Assembly (NCBI GenBank): GCA_964387205.1
Contig: CAYLVY010000005.1
Span: 1-64,000, forward strand
Length of the DNA: 64,000 nucleotides
Origin: CAIVAT01 sp964387205
Lineage (GTDB): Bacteria; Bacteroidota; Bacteroidia; Bacteroidales; FEN-979
Direction: 5' to 3'
The position numbers and the translations under genes were made by a program. Each line of letters begins with the position of its first letter. Within the stretch, counting starts at the first letter, position 1. The notes beneath the pieces are model-generated. The model ran no database searches. It was not told the DNA's origin and saw only the letters and a program-made list of their open reading frames with translations. Below are positions 1-8,774 of the stretch, piece by piece.

Positions 1-2948
1 ATGGACATTCCAAAAATGGCAATGCCGAAAAGTACACCGATGACACTGAATATCACTTCACTGAGTATAATGAAAGATTTACTGACCGATCCGAACTGGG
101 TGATCAGTATGAAGAAGATCATGCCAATGGCCACCATCATGGCCTGAATCAGGAACTGCATCGTTTCGGCCTGGTCTTCCTGTTCCCCGGTAAGTTGGAT
201 ATCAATCCCCATCGGAGCCTTGAATCCCGGAATCGATTTTTTGATCCTTGTTACAACCTGATTGGCGGTATACCCCGAAAGTACTTCCGAAGTGAGGGTG
301 ATTACCCGCTTCAGGTTTTTTCGTTTGATACCACCGTAGGTATCTTTGTACTGAATGGTTGCTACGGAAGATATCGGTATTTGCCGGAGCTGCCCCGAAT
401 TCATATCCCGGTATGTGATCCTGGTGTTGATGATCTTGTTGATGTTGGAGCGTTCTTTCTCGTCGAAACGGAGTTGGATAGGGTATTCGTCTTCATCTTC
501 CTTGTATTTGGAGATCTCTTTACCGTAAATCGCGGTACGCAGTTCGGTGCCGATCTGTCCGAGAGACAACCCTTCGCGATTGGCGCGCTGCCGGTCGATA
601 TTCACAATGATCTCCGGCTTATTGTTTTCAAAGTCGGACTTCAGTTGCTCGATCCCCGGGATTTGCAGTGAATCGAGGTAAGCGTTGAACTGTTGCGAAG
701 TCACGATGAGTTCTTCGAGATTTTCGCCGGTGATCTCGATGTTGATCGGCTTGCCGGTAGGAGGCCCCATTTTGTTTTTTTCCACTGTGATGGTTGCTCC
801 GGGGATATTCCTGATCTTCTCCCGGATTTCATCCATAATAGCTTGTGTAGAAACCCCCTGGCGATATTTATATTCCACGAAGTTGATGGTGACCTTTCCC
901 TTGTTGGGCGATACCGAGGCGTCAAACATGTTGTCACTGGCGTTGAAGCCCACATTGGCAATCACCGACTCCACGAGGGGATTTTCTTTGCCAAGAAATT
1001 CATGGATGCGGTTTTCTACCATATAGGTCACGGAATCAGTCACCTTTTGGTCTGTTCCTTCCGGCATTTTTATGAAGACGTTGATATATCCCGGATTATT
1101 GTTCGGGAAAAAAAGGACGGCCGGTTTAGTGATGGCGGTTACCATGAAACTTGCAAAGAGAAGGAAAACGACAAATCCCAGGAGATACCATGGGTTTTTC
1201 CCTTTCAGGGCAAATACCAGCGAATATTCATAAAGTCGGAGCAGGGATGGCCAGACGGTTTCCTGAAATCCCCTGATCGCTTTTTTCAAAACCAGCCAGT
1301 AGAGCAGGTATAGGATTACCATCAGGGCCAGGGCATTTCCAAGGGCAAAACTACCGGTGAGATAGGCGATCATCGCCAGGGTACCGAGGATGATCGTGGT
1401 TTTGATCATACGCCTTTTGTTGAGCCGGGTTTCGGGTTCGTCATATTCATGTTTCATGAATGAGACGGCAAAGACCGGATTGATTATGTAGGCGACGAAC
1501 AGGGAGGCGAAGAGGGTCAGGATAAGGGTAACGGGCAGGTAATACATGAATTTTCCCACGATTCCCGGCCAGAAAGCCAGCGGAAAGAAGGGCGCCAGCG
1601 TGGTCAGGGTTCCCGACAATATCGGCAGAAATACCTCCCCGGCTGCATGTTTGGCAGCCTTGACAATATCGGGTTCGTGCCGGTGAAGCCGGTGGGTATT
1701 TTCAATGACCACGATGGCATCGTCCACTATAATTCCCAAAGCGAAGATAAAACCAAACATTACGATCATGTTCATCGTGAAGCCAAGGTTGGGCATCACC
1801 AGGTAGGCTACGAACATCGAAAGCGGAACCGAAAGGGCGACAAAGAAAGCGTTGGTGAATCCCATGAAAAACATCAGCACAATGACCACCAGGATAAACC
1901 CGATCACGATCGTGTTGTTGAGTTCTTCCAGGGTGCTTTTGGTAAAGCGTGACTGGTCGCCTGTAATATTTACCTCCAGGTCGGGCGGATATTGGCTCTT
2001 TTGCAGCTTCTGCATGATCGTCTTGATCGATTCGGAGGCATGGAGCAGGTTTTCACCGCTTTTTTTAATGATGTTAAGGGTCACCACATTTTTTCCGTTC
2101 AGGCGGGCAAAACTCTCTTTTTCTTTGAAAGAGTCTGAAATGGTGGCAATATCCTGGATGCTCACCATGGCGCCGCTGGATGATTTCAGGGTGATGGTCC
2201 TGATCTGTTCCGGCGAAGTAAACTGTCCGGCCAGCCGGATAGTATATTTGGTGCCGAAGAGCGTGATGGTACCGGCGGAAATGATTACGTTTTCAGCGGC
2301 AACTGCCGATTCGATATCACGGAAAGAGACACCGGCTGCCTGCATTTTATACATATCCACATCGATATGGATCTCCCGTTCCAGTGCCCCGACAATGTCG
2401 ACCCGGGTAATCTCTTTCAGTGTCTCGATCCTGTCCTGCGCCAATTCGGCGTATTTTTTCAGTCGCTGCAGGTCGTAATCCCCGGCCAGGTTGATATTCA
2501 TGATCGGAAACTCGGCAATATCGATCTCTTTGATAGTGGGTTCATCGGGAAGATTATTCGGAAGTTGGGACCGCGCCTTGTCAAGGGCATCCCTGACCCG
2601 TTGCTTTGCTTCGGACACCTCGATACCAGGGTTGAATTCCACGGCAATGGAAGAAAAATCCTGGATGGAGTTACTGGTGATCTTTTTAACGTCGGCCAGG
2701 GATTTACACTCCTTTTCAATTGGCCGGCTGACCAGGTTTTCCATGTCTTCCGGAGAGGTGCCGGGATAAATGGTATTGATCACGATGGTGGGGATCACCA
2801 CCTCCGGAAATTGTTCTTTCGGCAGGTTAAAATAGGAGAGAAGGCCCAGCGAAGTGATGATAATCGTGAGGACATAAATGCTGGACTTATTGTCGATCGC
2901 CCAACTGGTCGCAAAGAACTCTTTGATCTTATCGGGAATGTGTTTCAT
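1..2948 (-). CDS. Efflux RND transporter permease subunit (3' end outside window)
   Basis: Inner-membrane, proton-driven pump of a tripartite RND efflux system; it should work with the adaptor encoded 12 nt upstream and with an outer-membrane channel that is not in the window. The frame is open from the ATG at 2946-2948 to the window edge, giving 982 residues, so only a short C-terminal piece of a usual ~1,040-residue protein is missing. A membrane helix lies at about residues 24-41, then a periplasmic porter region, then a helix bundle near 335-415. The paired Asp of helix 4 (IIVDDAIVVIEN, about residues 408-409) is the proton-relay signature of the family. A second porter half and second bundle follow. 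The substrate cannot be read from the sequence. Confidence 0.93.
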   Translation of the reverse strand, partial: MKHIPDKIKEFFATSWAIDNKSSIYVLTIIITSLGLLSYFNLPKEQFPEVVIPTIVINTIYPGTSPEDMENLVSRPIEKECKSLADVKKITSNSIQDFSSIAVEFNPGIEVSEAKQRVRDALDKARSQLPNNLPDEPTIKEIDIAEFPIMNINLAGDYDLQRLKKYAELAQDRIETLKEITRVDIVGALEREIHIDVDMYKMQAAGVSFRDIESAVAAENVIISAGTITLFGTKYTIRLAGQFTSPEQIRTITLKSSSGAMVSIQDIATISDSFKEKESFARLNGKNVVTLNIIKKSGENLLHASESIKTIMQKLQKSQYPPDLEVNITGDQSRFTKSTLEELNNTIVIGFILVVIVLMFFMGFTNAFFVALSVPLSMFVAYLVMPNLGFTMNMIVMFGFIFALGIIVDDAIVVIENTHRLHRHEPDIVKAAKHAAGEVFLPILSGTLTTLAPFFPLAFWPGIVGKFMYYLPVTLILTLFASLFVAYIINPVFAVSFMKHEYDEPETRLNKRRMIKTTIILGTLAMIAYLTGSFALGNALALMVILYLLYWLVLKKAIRGFQETVWPSLLRLYEYSLVFALKGKNPWYLLGFVVFLLFASFMVTAITKPAVLFFPNNNPGYINVFIKMPEGTDQKVTDSVTYMVENRIHEFLGKENPLVESVIANVGFNASDNMFDASVSPNKGKVTINFVEYKYRQGVSTQAIMDEIREKIRNIPGATITVEKNKMGPPTGKPINIEITGENLEELIVTSQQFNAYLDSLQIPGIEQLKSDFENNKPEIIVNIDRQRANREGLSLGQIGTELRTAIYGKEISKYKEDEDEYPIQLRFDEKERSNINKIINTRITYRDMNSGQLRQIPISSVATIQYKDTYGGIKRKNLKRVITLTSEVLSGYTANQVVTRIKKSIPGFKAPMGIDIQLTGEQEDQAETMQFLIQAMMVAIGMIFFILITQFGSVSKSFIILSEVIFSVIGVLFGIAIFGMS

Positions 2949-2960
2949 GGGAGAGGGTCG

Positions 2961-4076
2961 TTAAAATTCAATCAGTTGCCCGTCATACAGATCCTTGTAT
3001 CCGGCGGTGATGATCATCTCCCCGGCATCCACTCCCCCGGAGATCTCTGTCAGACCATTAAAAGTAATTCCGGGAGTAACGCTTTTTTTTCTGGCAATTT
3101 TCCGCCCGTTTTCCTCCCGCGCAACAAAAACGAAACTTCCCTCCTGAGGAGAAACCTGGATCAGGTCCCTGGGGATGGCAATGGCTGCGGGATTGGTGTA
3201 ATCCTTTATCCGCAACACGGCGATCATATTGGCCCTGAGGGTGAAACCCGGTGAGGGGAGGGCCACTTCCACCAGGAATGTACGGTTGGTGGGGTTGATG
3301 TATTTGCTTGCAAAGGTCACCTTCTCGGTCAACTCCTCGTTGAAATCGGGCAGAAATATCTTCACGACATCGCCCGGCTTTATCTTGGCAGAATAGGCCT
3401 CCCCCACGTCGGCAAGTGCTTTGGCCCTGGCAAAGTTCACGATCCGGAACGCAGGTACCGGTGAGGCGGAGGAGGCCATCTGACCTACTTTGATCGGGAT
3501 CTCTTCAATGGTCCCGGTGATCGGAGCTGTGATCACCGACATCCGGATCTGATCCTCCAGGGTGGCAATACCATATTCCACCGACTCCATGTCGTTTTTT
3601 GCCTTCAGGAACTGCATCTCCGATCCGATTTTCTGATCCCAAAGCGTTTTCTGACGTTGATATATATCAGTCACAAAAGCCAGTTTGTTTTTCAGGTCCT
3701 GCAGTTGCTGTTTCAACACTTCAGCGTCCAGTTCTGCCAATACCTGTCCTGCGGTGACATGTTCGCCTTCATGGACCAGCAGGCGGGTCACCACGCCACC
3801 CTGATTTCGGGGGCTGACGGCAATATTCTCATTTCCGTCGATACGCCCCTGAACTTCAATGTAGTGCTCAAAAAGTTGACGTTCCACCGGCGCTACCCTG
3901 ACGTAAGTGCCTGTCACTTTATCTCCGGTGAGTTCCTTCTCCAATCTCTGTATCTCTTCCGTGAGCTTATCCCTCTCTTTTTTCAGCCGGCTTAGCCGGG
4001 CTGCATTATCGCCTTCACCCGTCCCGCAACCAGTTATCAGGGCAATTAAGGAGATAATCAAAATTAAATTCTTCAT
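2961..4076 (-). CDS. RND efflux periplasmic adaptor (membrane fusion lipoprotein)
   Basis: Periplasmic adaptor linking the RND pump to an outer-membrane channel. The N-terminus is a lipoprotein signal (LITGC, Cys17), so the protein is lipid-anchored. A short coiled-coil segment follows (about 30-52), then the HlyD/AcrA-like lipoyl and hairpin region (a barrel segment with VRVAPVERQLFEHYIEVQGR, then VLAELDAEVLKQQLQDLKNK) and a C-terminal membrane-proximal domain. At 371 residues it has the family's usual length. It is the first gene of the efflux operon, and the permease follows after 12 nt. A -7 box (4121-4128, minus strand) sits 45 nt before its ATG, inside an inverted repeat next to the divergent TetR gene, which suggests local repression. 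Confidence 0.93.
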   Translation of the reverse strand: MKNLILIISLIALITGCGTGEGDNAARLSRLKKERDKLTEEIQRLEKELTGDKVTGTYVRVAPVERQLFEHYIEVQGRIDGNENIAVSPRNQGGVVTRLLVHEGEHVTAGQVLAELDAEVLKQQLQDLKNKLAFVTDIYQRQKTLWDQKIGSEMQFLKAKNDMESVEYGIATLEDQIRMSVITAPITGTIEEIPIKVGQMASSASPVPAFRIVNFARAKALADVGEAYSAKIKPGDVVKIFLPDFNEELTEKVTFASKYINPTNRTFLVEVALPSPGFTLRANMIAVLRIKDYTNPAAIAIPRDLIQVSPQEGSFVFVAREENGRKIARKKSVTPGITFNGLTEISGGVDAGEMIITAGYKDLYDGQLIEF

Positions 4077-4110
4077 AATAAGTACATTATCTTATTTCAA
4101 CTTATATAAT

Positions 4111-4146
4111 ATCAGTGCGGCAAAGATAGAGATTTTGCCGGCTGAT
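4111..4146. promoter_or_regulatory. Inverted repeat (candidate TetR operator) overlapping the efflux promoter
   Basis: The left arm (4111-4124, ATCAGTGCGGCAAA) and the right arm (4134-4146, reverse complement ATCAGCCGGCAAA) match except for a one-base bulge next to one changed base; the inner 7 bp of each arm (CGGCAAA) pair perfectly around a 9-nt spacer. On the minus strand, bases 4121-4128 read TATCTTTG, a perfect Bacteroidota -7 box, with a near -33 element (TTTA) 17 nt before it. The site lies between the divergent TetR and RND genes. That it is the TetR operator is inference from position and symmetry. Confidence 0.55.
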
Positions 4147-4186
4147 AAACTATTTTACTTAAAATCGTTTCCATAAAACTTTTGCC

Positions 4187-4194
4187 TATTTTTG
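4187..4194 (+). promoter_or_regulatory. Bacteroidota -7 box before the TetR gene
   Basis: TATTTTTG fits the TAnnTTTG consensus and ends only 4 nt before the TetR ATG at 4199. If it is used, the message would have almost no leader. I see no good -33 element at the usual distance, so it is a weaker candidate than the others. Confidence 0.35.
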
Positions 4195-4198
4195 TAAA

Positions 4199-4819
4199 AT
4201 GGAAGCCAGAAAGTTGAAGATCGTTCCGAAGGTCAGAAGTCTATATTACCGTTATGGCATCAGGAGCGTTACCATGGATGAGGTGGCGGGGATTCTGGGT
4301 ATATCCAAGAAAACCCTCTATGAGCATTTCCGTAACAAACAGGAGTTGGTGAGAGAGGTTCTGGCAGAGGATTACAGGCAATCGCTGGAATTCACGGAGG
4401 ATATCCGAAACCGGCACTTCAATGCCATTGAGGAGATGTTCGAGATGTACAGAATGATTCACGGAATTCTTAAGGAGTACAATCCTGCCATGGTCTATGA
4501 CGTCCGGAAATATTACCCATTACTCTACTTGGAAGTTAAGACCCAGAGAAGAAAGCTGATGTATGATGCTACCCTGGAAAACATAAAAAAGGGAAAGCAT
4601 GAAGGATTATACCGAAGTGACCTTGACGAGGCAGTTATTTCAAAATTTCACCTGGCGAGGTATGAGAGCCTTTTTGAAAGCGACCTCTTCACTCCGGAAG
4701 ATACCTCTTCCTTTCCCATGTTCCATGAAGCCTTTGTTTATCACATATATGGAATGGTCAGCGAAAAAGGACGGGTGTTTTTTGAAATGAATTTCAAAAA
4801 GTTTCGTTCCAGTTTCTGA
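4199..4819 (+). CDS. TetR/AcrR-family transcriptional regulator
   Basis: A 206-residue, probably dimeric DNA-binding repressor. The N-terminus has the TetR helix-turn-helix: a recognition segment (MDEVAGILGISKKTLYEHFR, about residues 26-45) followed by the family's NKxELV tail. The C-terminal ligand-binding half is variable, as is normal. It is divergently transcribed from the RND adaptor/permease operon with 122 bp between the starts, and that gap holds an inverted repeat over the efflux -7 box. By analogy with AcrR-type systems it probably represses the pump and is released by a pump substrate; this is inferred from arrangement. Confidence 0.88.
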   Translation: MEARKLKIVPKVRSLYYRYGIRSVTMDEVAGILGISKKTLYEHFRNKQELVREVLAEDYRQSLEFTEDIRNRHFNAIEEMFEMYRMIHGILKEYNPAMVYDVRKYYPLLYLEVKTQRRKLMYDATLENIKKGKHEGLYRSDLDEAVISKFHLARYESLFESDLFTPEDTSSFPMFHEAFVYHIYGMVSEKGRVFFEMNFKKFRSSF

Positions 4820-4878
4820 TTTTATGATTTCAGGCAACCAATTTTTCAGTTTTACGTCTTTACTTTGCAAGATATCGG

Positions 4879-5451
4879 ATGCTCGTCGACGAGTCCATAA
4901 TTGAGGGGTGCATTGCCGGCGAACGGAATGCTCAGAACGCCCTCTATCGCAGGTATGCTCCGGTAATGATGGCGATTTGCCTGCGGTATGCGCGGACTCA
5001 GGATGAAGCCGAAGATATTTTATCAGAGGCATTCATGAAGATCTTTGCCCATATCGGCAGTTACAGAAGTGAAGGTTCATTTGAGGGATGGATGAAAAGG
5101 GTCATGATCAATCATGCACTCAACTATTTCCGGAAGAACCGTAAAAACCCGTTTCTGGAGGATATTGATCATGTGGATGAGACCGAGATCATTCAAAACC
5201 AGCCCCGGAGTGCTGACCATGCACCCGTATCGGCGGAAATACTGACCTCGCTGATCCGTCGTCTTCCTCCGGGATACAGAATGGTCTTCAACCTGTATGT
5301 GTTTGAAGAATACAGCCATAAAGAGATCGCCGCCATGCTTCAGATTACGGAGAGCACTTCCAAAACACAACTGCTGAAAGCGCGTAAACTGCTCCGCAAA
5401 CAACTTATCGAAATGAAATTGATAACCGAATCCTACGGTCAACATGAATGA
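4879..5451 (+). CDS. RNA polymerase sigma factor, ECF subfamily
   Basis: Alternative sigma factor of 190 residues. Region 2 spans about residues 20-90 (DEAEDILSEAFMKIFAHI, then FEGWMKRVMINHALNYFRK) and region 4 about 133-182 (LPPGYRMVFNLYVFEEYSHK, then EIAAMLQITESTSKTQLLKA); there is no region 3, as in ECF factors. The ATG at 4879 follows a near-consensus box (TTACTTTG, 4860-4867). Its end overlaps the next gene by 8 nt, so the two are translationally linked. The next protein has a cytoplasmic N-terminus and a membrane helix and is a good candidate for its anti-sigma partner. Confidence 0.93.
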   Translation: MLVDESIIEGCIAGERNAQNALYRRYAPVMMAICLRYARTQDEAEDILSEAFMKIFAHIGSYRSEGSFEGWMKRVMINHALNYFRKNRKNPFLEDIDHVDETEIIQNQPRSADHAPVSAEILTSLIRRLPPGYRMVFNLYVFEEYSHKEIAAMLQITESTSKTQLLKARKLLRKQLIEMKLITESYGQHE

Positions 5452-6781
5452 CCCTCGTAAAAATACCGCACAACAGGAAGATCAGGTCGATGAACTCTTC
5501 CGGAATGCCCTGGCCCGACATACCACCGAGCCACCGCCCCGGGTCTGGAGCGGCATCCGCCGGAAGTTGCTGTTCAGGGAATTACTCCGCTTCAATTTTA
5601 CCAATTTCACCTATCACCATTGGTTCTACCTTTCCATACCGGCAGTTTTGCTGCTGGCCGGCCTTTTTCTCATTCCTGCGGAGGAACAGACCTCCCTGCC
5701 CCCTGAAAAGCAGCAACCTTTGCAGGGTGCCGAAACTCCATCCGTTCCTTCTGCATCCCCGGTTACCGGGAATACCCCTGACCTGAATACGGAAACCGGG
5801 ACAGAGGGTATCGGGGAGATCCCCGCCGCCCATGCCCATATCCCCTCAAAACCGGCGCCAACTCATTCTTCCATCCTTATCGCCAAAGATCCGGACCACC
5901 CGGCAGAATCCGGGCTGACGACCCGTCTTACCCCTGCAGGTCTGTCGTTTCTGAAGCCGCTGGAAACCTCGCTGCTCCGCAACCTGTTCCCTCCCGATAC
6001 GTTTCTGATCATCAAAACGGTCAGAGGAGAAGAGAAATTCCGGATAGATAAATCAGACCGTATGCGCAGTATGGTCACCGGACAACTTGGAGTGCTGCCC
6101 GAACTTGCTTTCTATGAGGAAGGGGAAAAGTACAACAAAATGAACTATTGGCTGCATGGCGGGATAGATTGGCACCTCTCCTCCTTTTCTATCGGAACGG
6201 CACTGGAACTTGGTTATATGTACGATCAGGGCAAGTACCGGGTAGATTATAAAAGCCGCGATAGTGTGGGGTTCTACACCGTGGTGGTCTCCTTCGCGGC
6301 CGGCCCGGATAACGAAGTGGTCTACCAGACCCAGATGATCACATTATACGACAGCATCCTTCACCGCGATGACCCGCGGGCCAACAACCGTTATACCTAT
6401 CTCCGCATACCGGTTTTACTGGGCTACAAGATATTTGAAAACAACCGTTTCAGCCTGACATTCAGGGCCGGTCCCGCCCTGACCCTCCTGCTGGGTACCA
6501 AAAAAGGCGAACCGGTGATCGAATATGCCAATGCAAGGATCATCCGGATCGATGAGGAGACTCCCGCCAGGATGAAGACCAACTGGCAAATCTGGGCAGA
6601 TCTCATGCTGGAAATGAGGATCAATGAAAAATTCAGCCTCTACCTCGAACCTTCCTGGAAATATTTCTTCCGGCCAACCGCTGATCAGGAAAATGTCCAC
6701 TCCAAACCACCCTGGAGCCTTGGTGTCGGACTGGGTGTGCAGTTTAACTTTAAACTAAACAACAGAAATCGAATAAGGTGA
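5444..6781 (+). CDS. Trans-envelope protein: cytoplasmic tail, one TM helix, C-terminal barrel-like domain (putative anti-sigma)
   Basis: A 445-residue protein of a kind often encoded after ECF sigma genes in Bacteroidota; function unproven. Seen in the sequence: a charged cytoplasmic N-terminus with the recurring PPPRVWSGIRRKL segment (about 30-42), one hydrophobic helix (about 60-77, FYLSIPAVLLLAGLFLIP), a Pro/Thr-rich linker (about 80-150), then a beta-rich domain from about 210 to 435 with alternating aromatic strands (WLHGGIDWHLSSFSIGTALE, then YLRIPVLLGYKIFENNRFSL) that resembles outer-membrane beta-barrel/PorT-like domains. It starts inside the sigma gene (8-nt overlap) and ends in a GTGA overlap with the PKD gene. 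The anti-sigma role is inferred from context. Whether the C-terminal domain really inserts in the outer membrane is uncertain. Confidence 0.7.
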   Translation: MNDPRKNTAQQEDQVDELFRNALARHTTEPPPRVWSGIRRKLLFRELLRFNFTNFTYHHWFYLSIPAVLLLAGLFLIPAEEQTSLPPEKQQPLQGAETPSVPSASPVTGNTPDLNTETGTEGIGEIPAAHAHIPSKPAPTHSSILIAKDPDHPAESGLTTRLTPAGLSFLKPLETSLLRNLFPPDTFLIIKTVRGEEKFRIDKSDRMRSMVTGQLGVLPELAFYEEGEKYNKMNYWLHGGIDWHLSSFSIGTALELGYMYDQGKYRVDYKSRDSVGFYTVVVSFAAGPDNEVVYQTQMITLYDSILHRDDPRANNRYTYLRIPVLLGYKIFENNRFSLTFRAGPALTLLLGTKKGEPVIEYANARIIRIDEETPARMKTNWQIWADLMLEMRINEKFSLYLEPSWKYFFRPTADQENVHSKPPWSLGVGLGVQFNFKLNNRNRIR

Positions 6782-8289
6782 TCAGATTTATTCTAATAAT
6801 GATAATTCCGCTGCTTCCGCTGGTGGTGCGCCCGCAAACAAACCCAGGTAATTCGGATGATTGCGATGCGCGGTTCACGGTGGCCCCGGATCTGCAGAAT
6901 CCAATGCTGATACGTTTCCAGGATCAATCGGCAGGAGACGTTACCATGTGGCAATGGAATTTTGGCGACGGGTCAACTTCCGTCCTTCAGCATCCTGAAC
7001 ATGCCTACGCTGCTGCCGGTAACTATTTTGTATGCCTGACCGTTTCCAACACCAACACCGGCGGTACTTGTCATGATGTGCTTTGCCTTGAGATCAGTGT
7101 AGGGCATAATATTCCCTGACAAGCATTCTTTATAGCCGAACCCGATTCGCTCAGCCCCGAACCCTTTTAATTTCGCTTTACCAGAACCTCAACCCGTTAT
7201 CCAAACCAATGGCACTGGGATTTCGGCGACGGGAGCATCTCAACCGGACAACCGGTGGTTTACCATCAGTTTGCCTCCCCTGCCGATGCCAACGTTTGCT
7301 TAAGGGTGGAAAGGAAAGAAGGAGGGTTGGTAGTTAGCAGTGATTCCGTTTGCCAGACAATAAAAATGCCCCTCTATTATAATCTTGGAGGACATTTATT
7401 TTCCGGCGAAAAGCCGATCAACAACCCGGTTGCAACGGGCGATACCGGTATCGTTTATCTCTACCGGAAGTCAGGTGATCAGATGATCGCCATTGATACC
7501 GCTCAGGCTACCTATCTGGGATATTATATATTTCCTCATCTTCTGAAGGGCTCATACCTGATCAAGACTGCACTGACACCCGGATCTGTGGGTTACAACC
7601 GCTACCTTCCCACCTCATTCCCGGGCTCCGCCACATGGATGGAAGCAACCATACTGCGAATCGGCGACGGGCATGAATATCATGCCCATGTACATCTGAT
7701 TGAAAAGCCGGTGTTGCCTGCCGGCATCGGAATGATCGCCGGCAAGGTAGTGGCAGGTGAACCGGGCGTGGTGCAGACACCGGTCGTTTCTTCAGAGGTG
7801 TTGCTTTTTGATGCCCAGATGAGACCCCTTGATTTTTGCCGATCCGGTTCGGAAGGCGGGTATGTTTTCAGAAACCTGCCATTTGGTGGCTATTATTTAT
7901 TTGTGGACCATCCGGGAAAGTATTCAAGATTTACCTCCGTTTGGCTTGATGAACCCCATCCGCTTGCCGACTCGGTTATCCTGGGTTTATTCGATCATGA
8001 CGTGACAGGCATCGACCGAAGCCGGGATGATTCCAGGGCCGGTTTTATTGTTCATCCGAACCCTGTTACATCTACCTCCTCCCTGTCTTTCCGGCTTATC
8101 GCCAACGCCAAGGTATTCGTGCAGATCCATGATGTCCGGGGGAAACCGGTCTGGGAAACTGCCGCGACATACGATGCGGGTTTCGTCCGGATCGCACTTC
8201 CGGTAACCTTAATGAACCATGGGGTATACATTCTCCGTCTGAATGTTGATGGCGAATGGAGATGGACAGAGAGACTTATCAGGATCTGA
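6778..8289 (+). pseudogene. Two-PKD-domain protein with T9SS sorting domain, broken by two in-frame stops
   Basis: One frame of 504 codons, from a GTG at 6778 (overlapping the previous stop as GTGA) to the TGA at 8287-8289, is interrupted by TGA at 7117-7119 and TAA at 7168-7170. Homology runs through both stops. PKD domain 1 has CDARFTVAPD and WQWNFGDGST. After the first stop the frame reads QAFFIAEPDS and, past the second, FRFTRTSTRYPNQWHWDFGD, which is PKD domain 2. By comparison with domain 1 the TGA stands where a Cys is expected. The middle holds beta-sandwich-like segments. The last ~80 residues (FIVHPNPVTSTSSLSF, MNHGVYILRL) form a type A T9SS sorting domain, so the intact protein was exported. 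Read as pieces, the frames are 6778-7119 and 7255-8289. Real decay or assembly error are both possible. Confidence 0.8.
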
Positions 8290-8292
8290 AAT

Positions 8293-8742
8293 TTACAGGT
8301 TATCCGAGGCAAACCACTCTGCATAGGAGGTGGCAGTTTCTCTCAACCGCATACTGACCAGCCTTATCCCGTCGGGAAGGGATCGTTTCATTCGTACCAC
8401 GAAATCGGAAAGCATATTTTCACTGGTGGGTTGATAGGGCAACAAAAGGATGTTTTCTGAATGGTTGTACCGTGGTTCGTTATCACCTTCGGTTTTCATG
8501 CCGTTAAGGATCAGCGCATGGTCGAACTGATCGATGATCTCCCTTTTAACGATCCGCTTCAGGTCGCTGAAATCGATGACCATACCCAGTTTGGGGGATT
8601 CAGGGTTGGTCTCTGCGAAGCCGGAAACTGTCACCGAAAGGGTGTAGGAGTGTCCGTGAATGTGCCGGCAGGGCCCGTCATGCCCGTGAAGGGCGTGTGC
8701 TGCCTCGAAGGAGAACTCTTTGGTGACCCTGATCTGCTGCAT
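8293..8742 (-). CDS. queD: 6-carboxy-5,6,7,8-tetrahydropterin synthase family (QueD-type)
   Basis: Zinc enzyme of the PTPS fold, expected to turn dihydroneopterin triphosphate into 6-carboxytetrahydropterin for queuosine and other 7-deazapurines. Zinc ligands are His16, His29 and His31 and the catalytic Cys is Cys25 (PCRHIHGHSY); an Asp-His pair (FDHALILN) and a C-terminal Glu (LRETATSY) complete the site. I chose the ATG at 8742 (149 residues) over upstream starts because a -7 box lies at 8760-8767. It is convergent with the PKD pseudogene, 3 nt apart. A second, different PTPS-type gene lies at 22.5 kb. Confidence 0.88.
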   Translation of the reverse strand: MQQIRVTKEFSFEAAHALHGHDGPCRHIHGHSYTLSVTVSGFAETNPESPKLGMVIDFSDLKRIVKREIIDQFDHALILNGMKTEGDNEPRYNHSENILLLPYQPTSENMLSDFVVRMKRSLPDGIRLVSMRLRETATSYAEWFASDNL

Positions 8743-8759
8743 ATTGATTTTTAAGGGTG

Positions 8760-8767
8760 CAAAGGTA
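8760..8767 (-). promoter_or_regulatory. -7 box of queD
   Basis: On the minus strand the bases read TACCTTTG (TAnnTTTG consensus), followed by C, 17 nt before the chosen queD ATG. It supports the shorter start over one at 8778. Confidence 0.5.
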
Positions 8768-8774
8768 CAAAAAA

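Noticed and set aside
195..3254. Several plus-strand open frames of 90-295 codons over the efflux genes.
   Set aside because: They are antisense to clearly coding minus-strand RND genes, with no recognisable domains; they arise from the codon use of the real genes.
7117..7119. TGA at a Cys position read as selenocysteine.
   Set aside because: A TAA follows 48 nt later in the same frame, no SECIS-like hairpin is visible right after the TGA, and PKD domains have no need of selenocysteine. Plain nonsense change is simpler.
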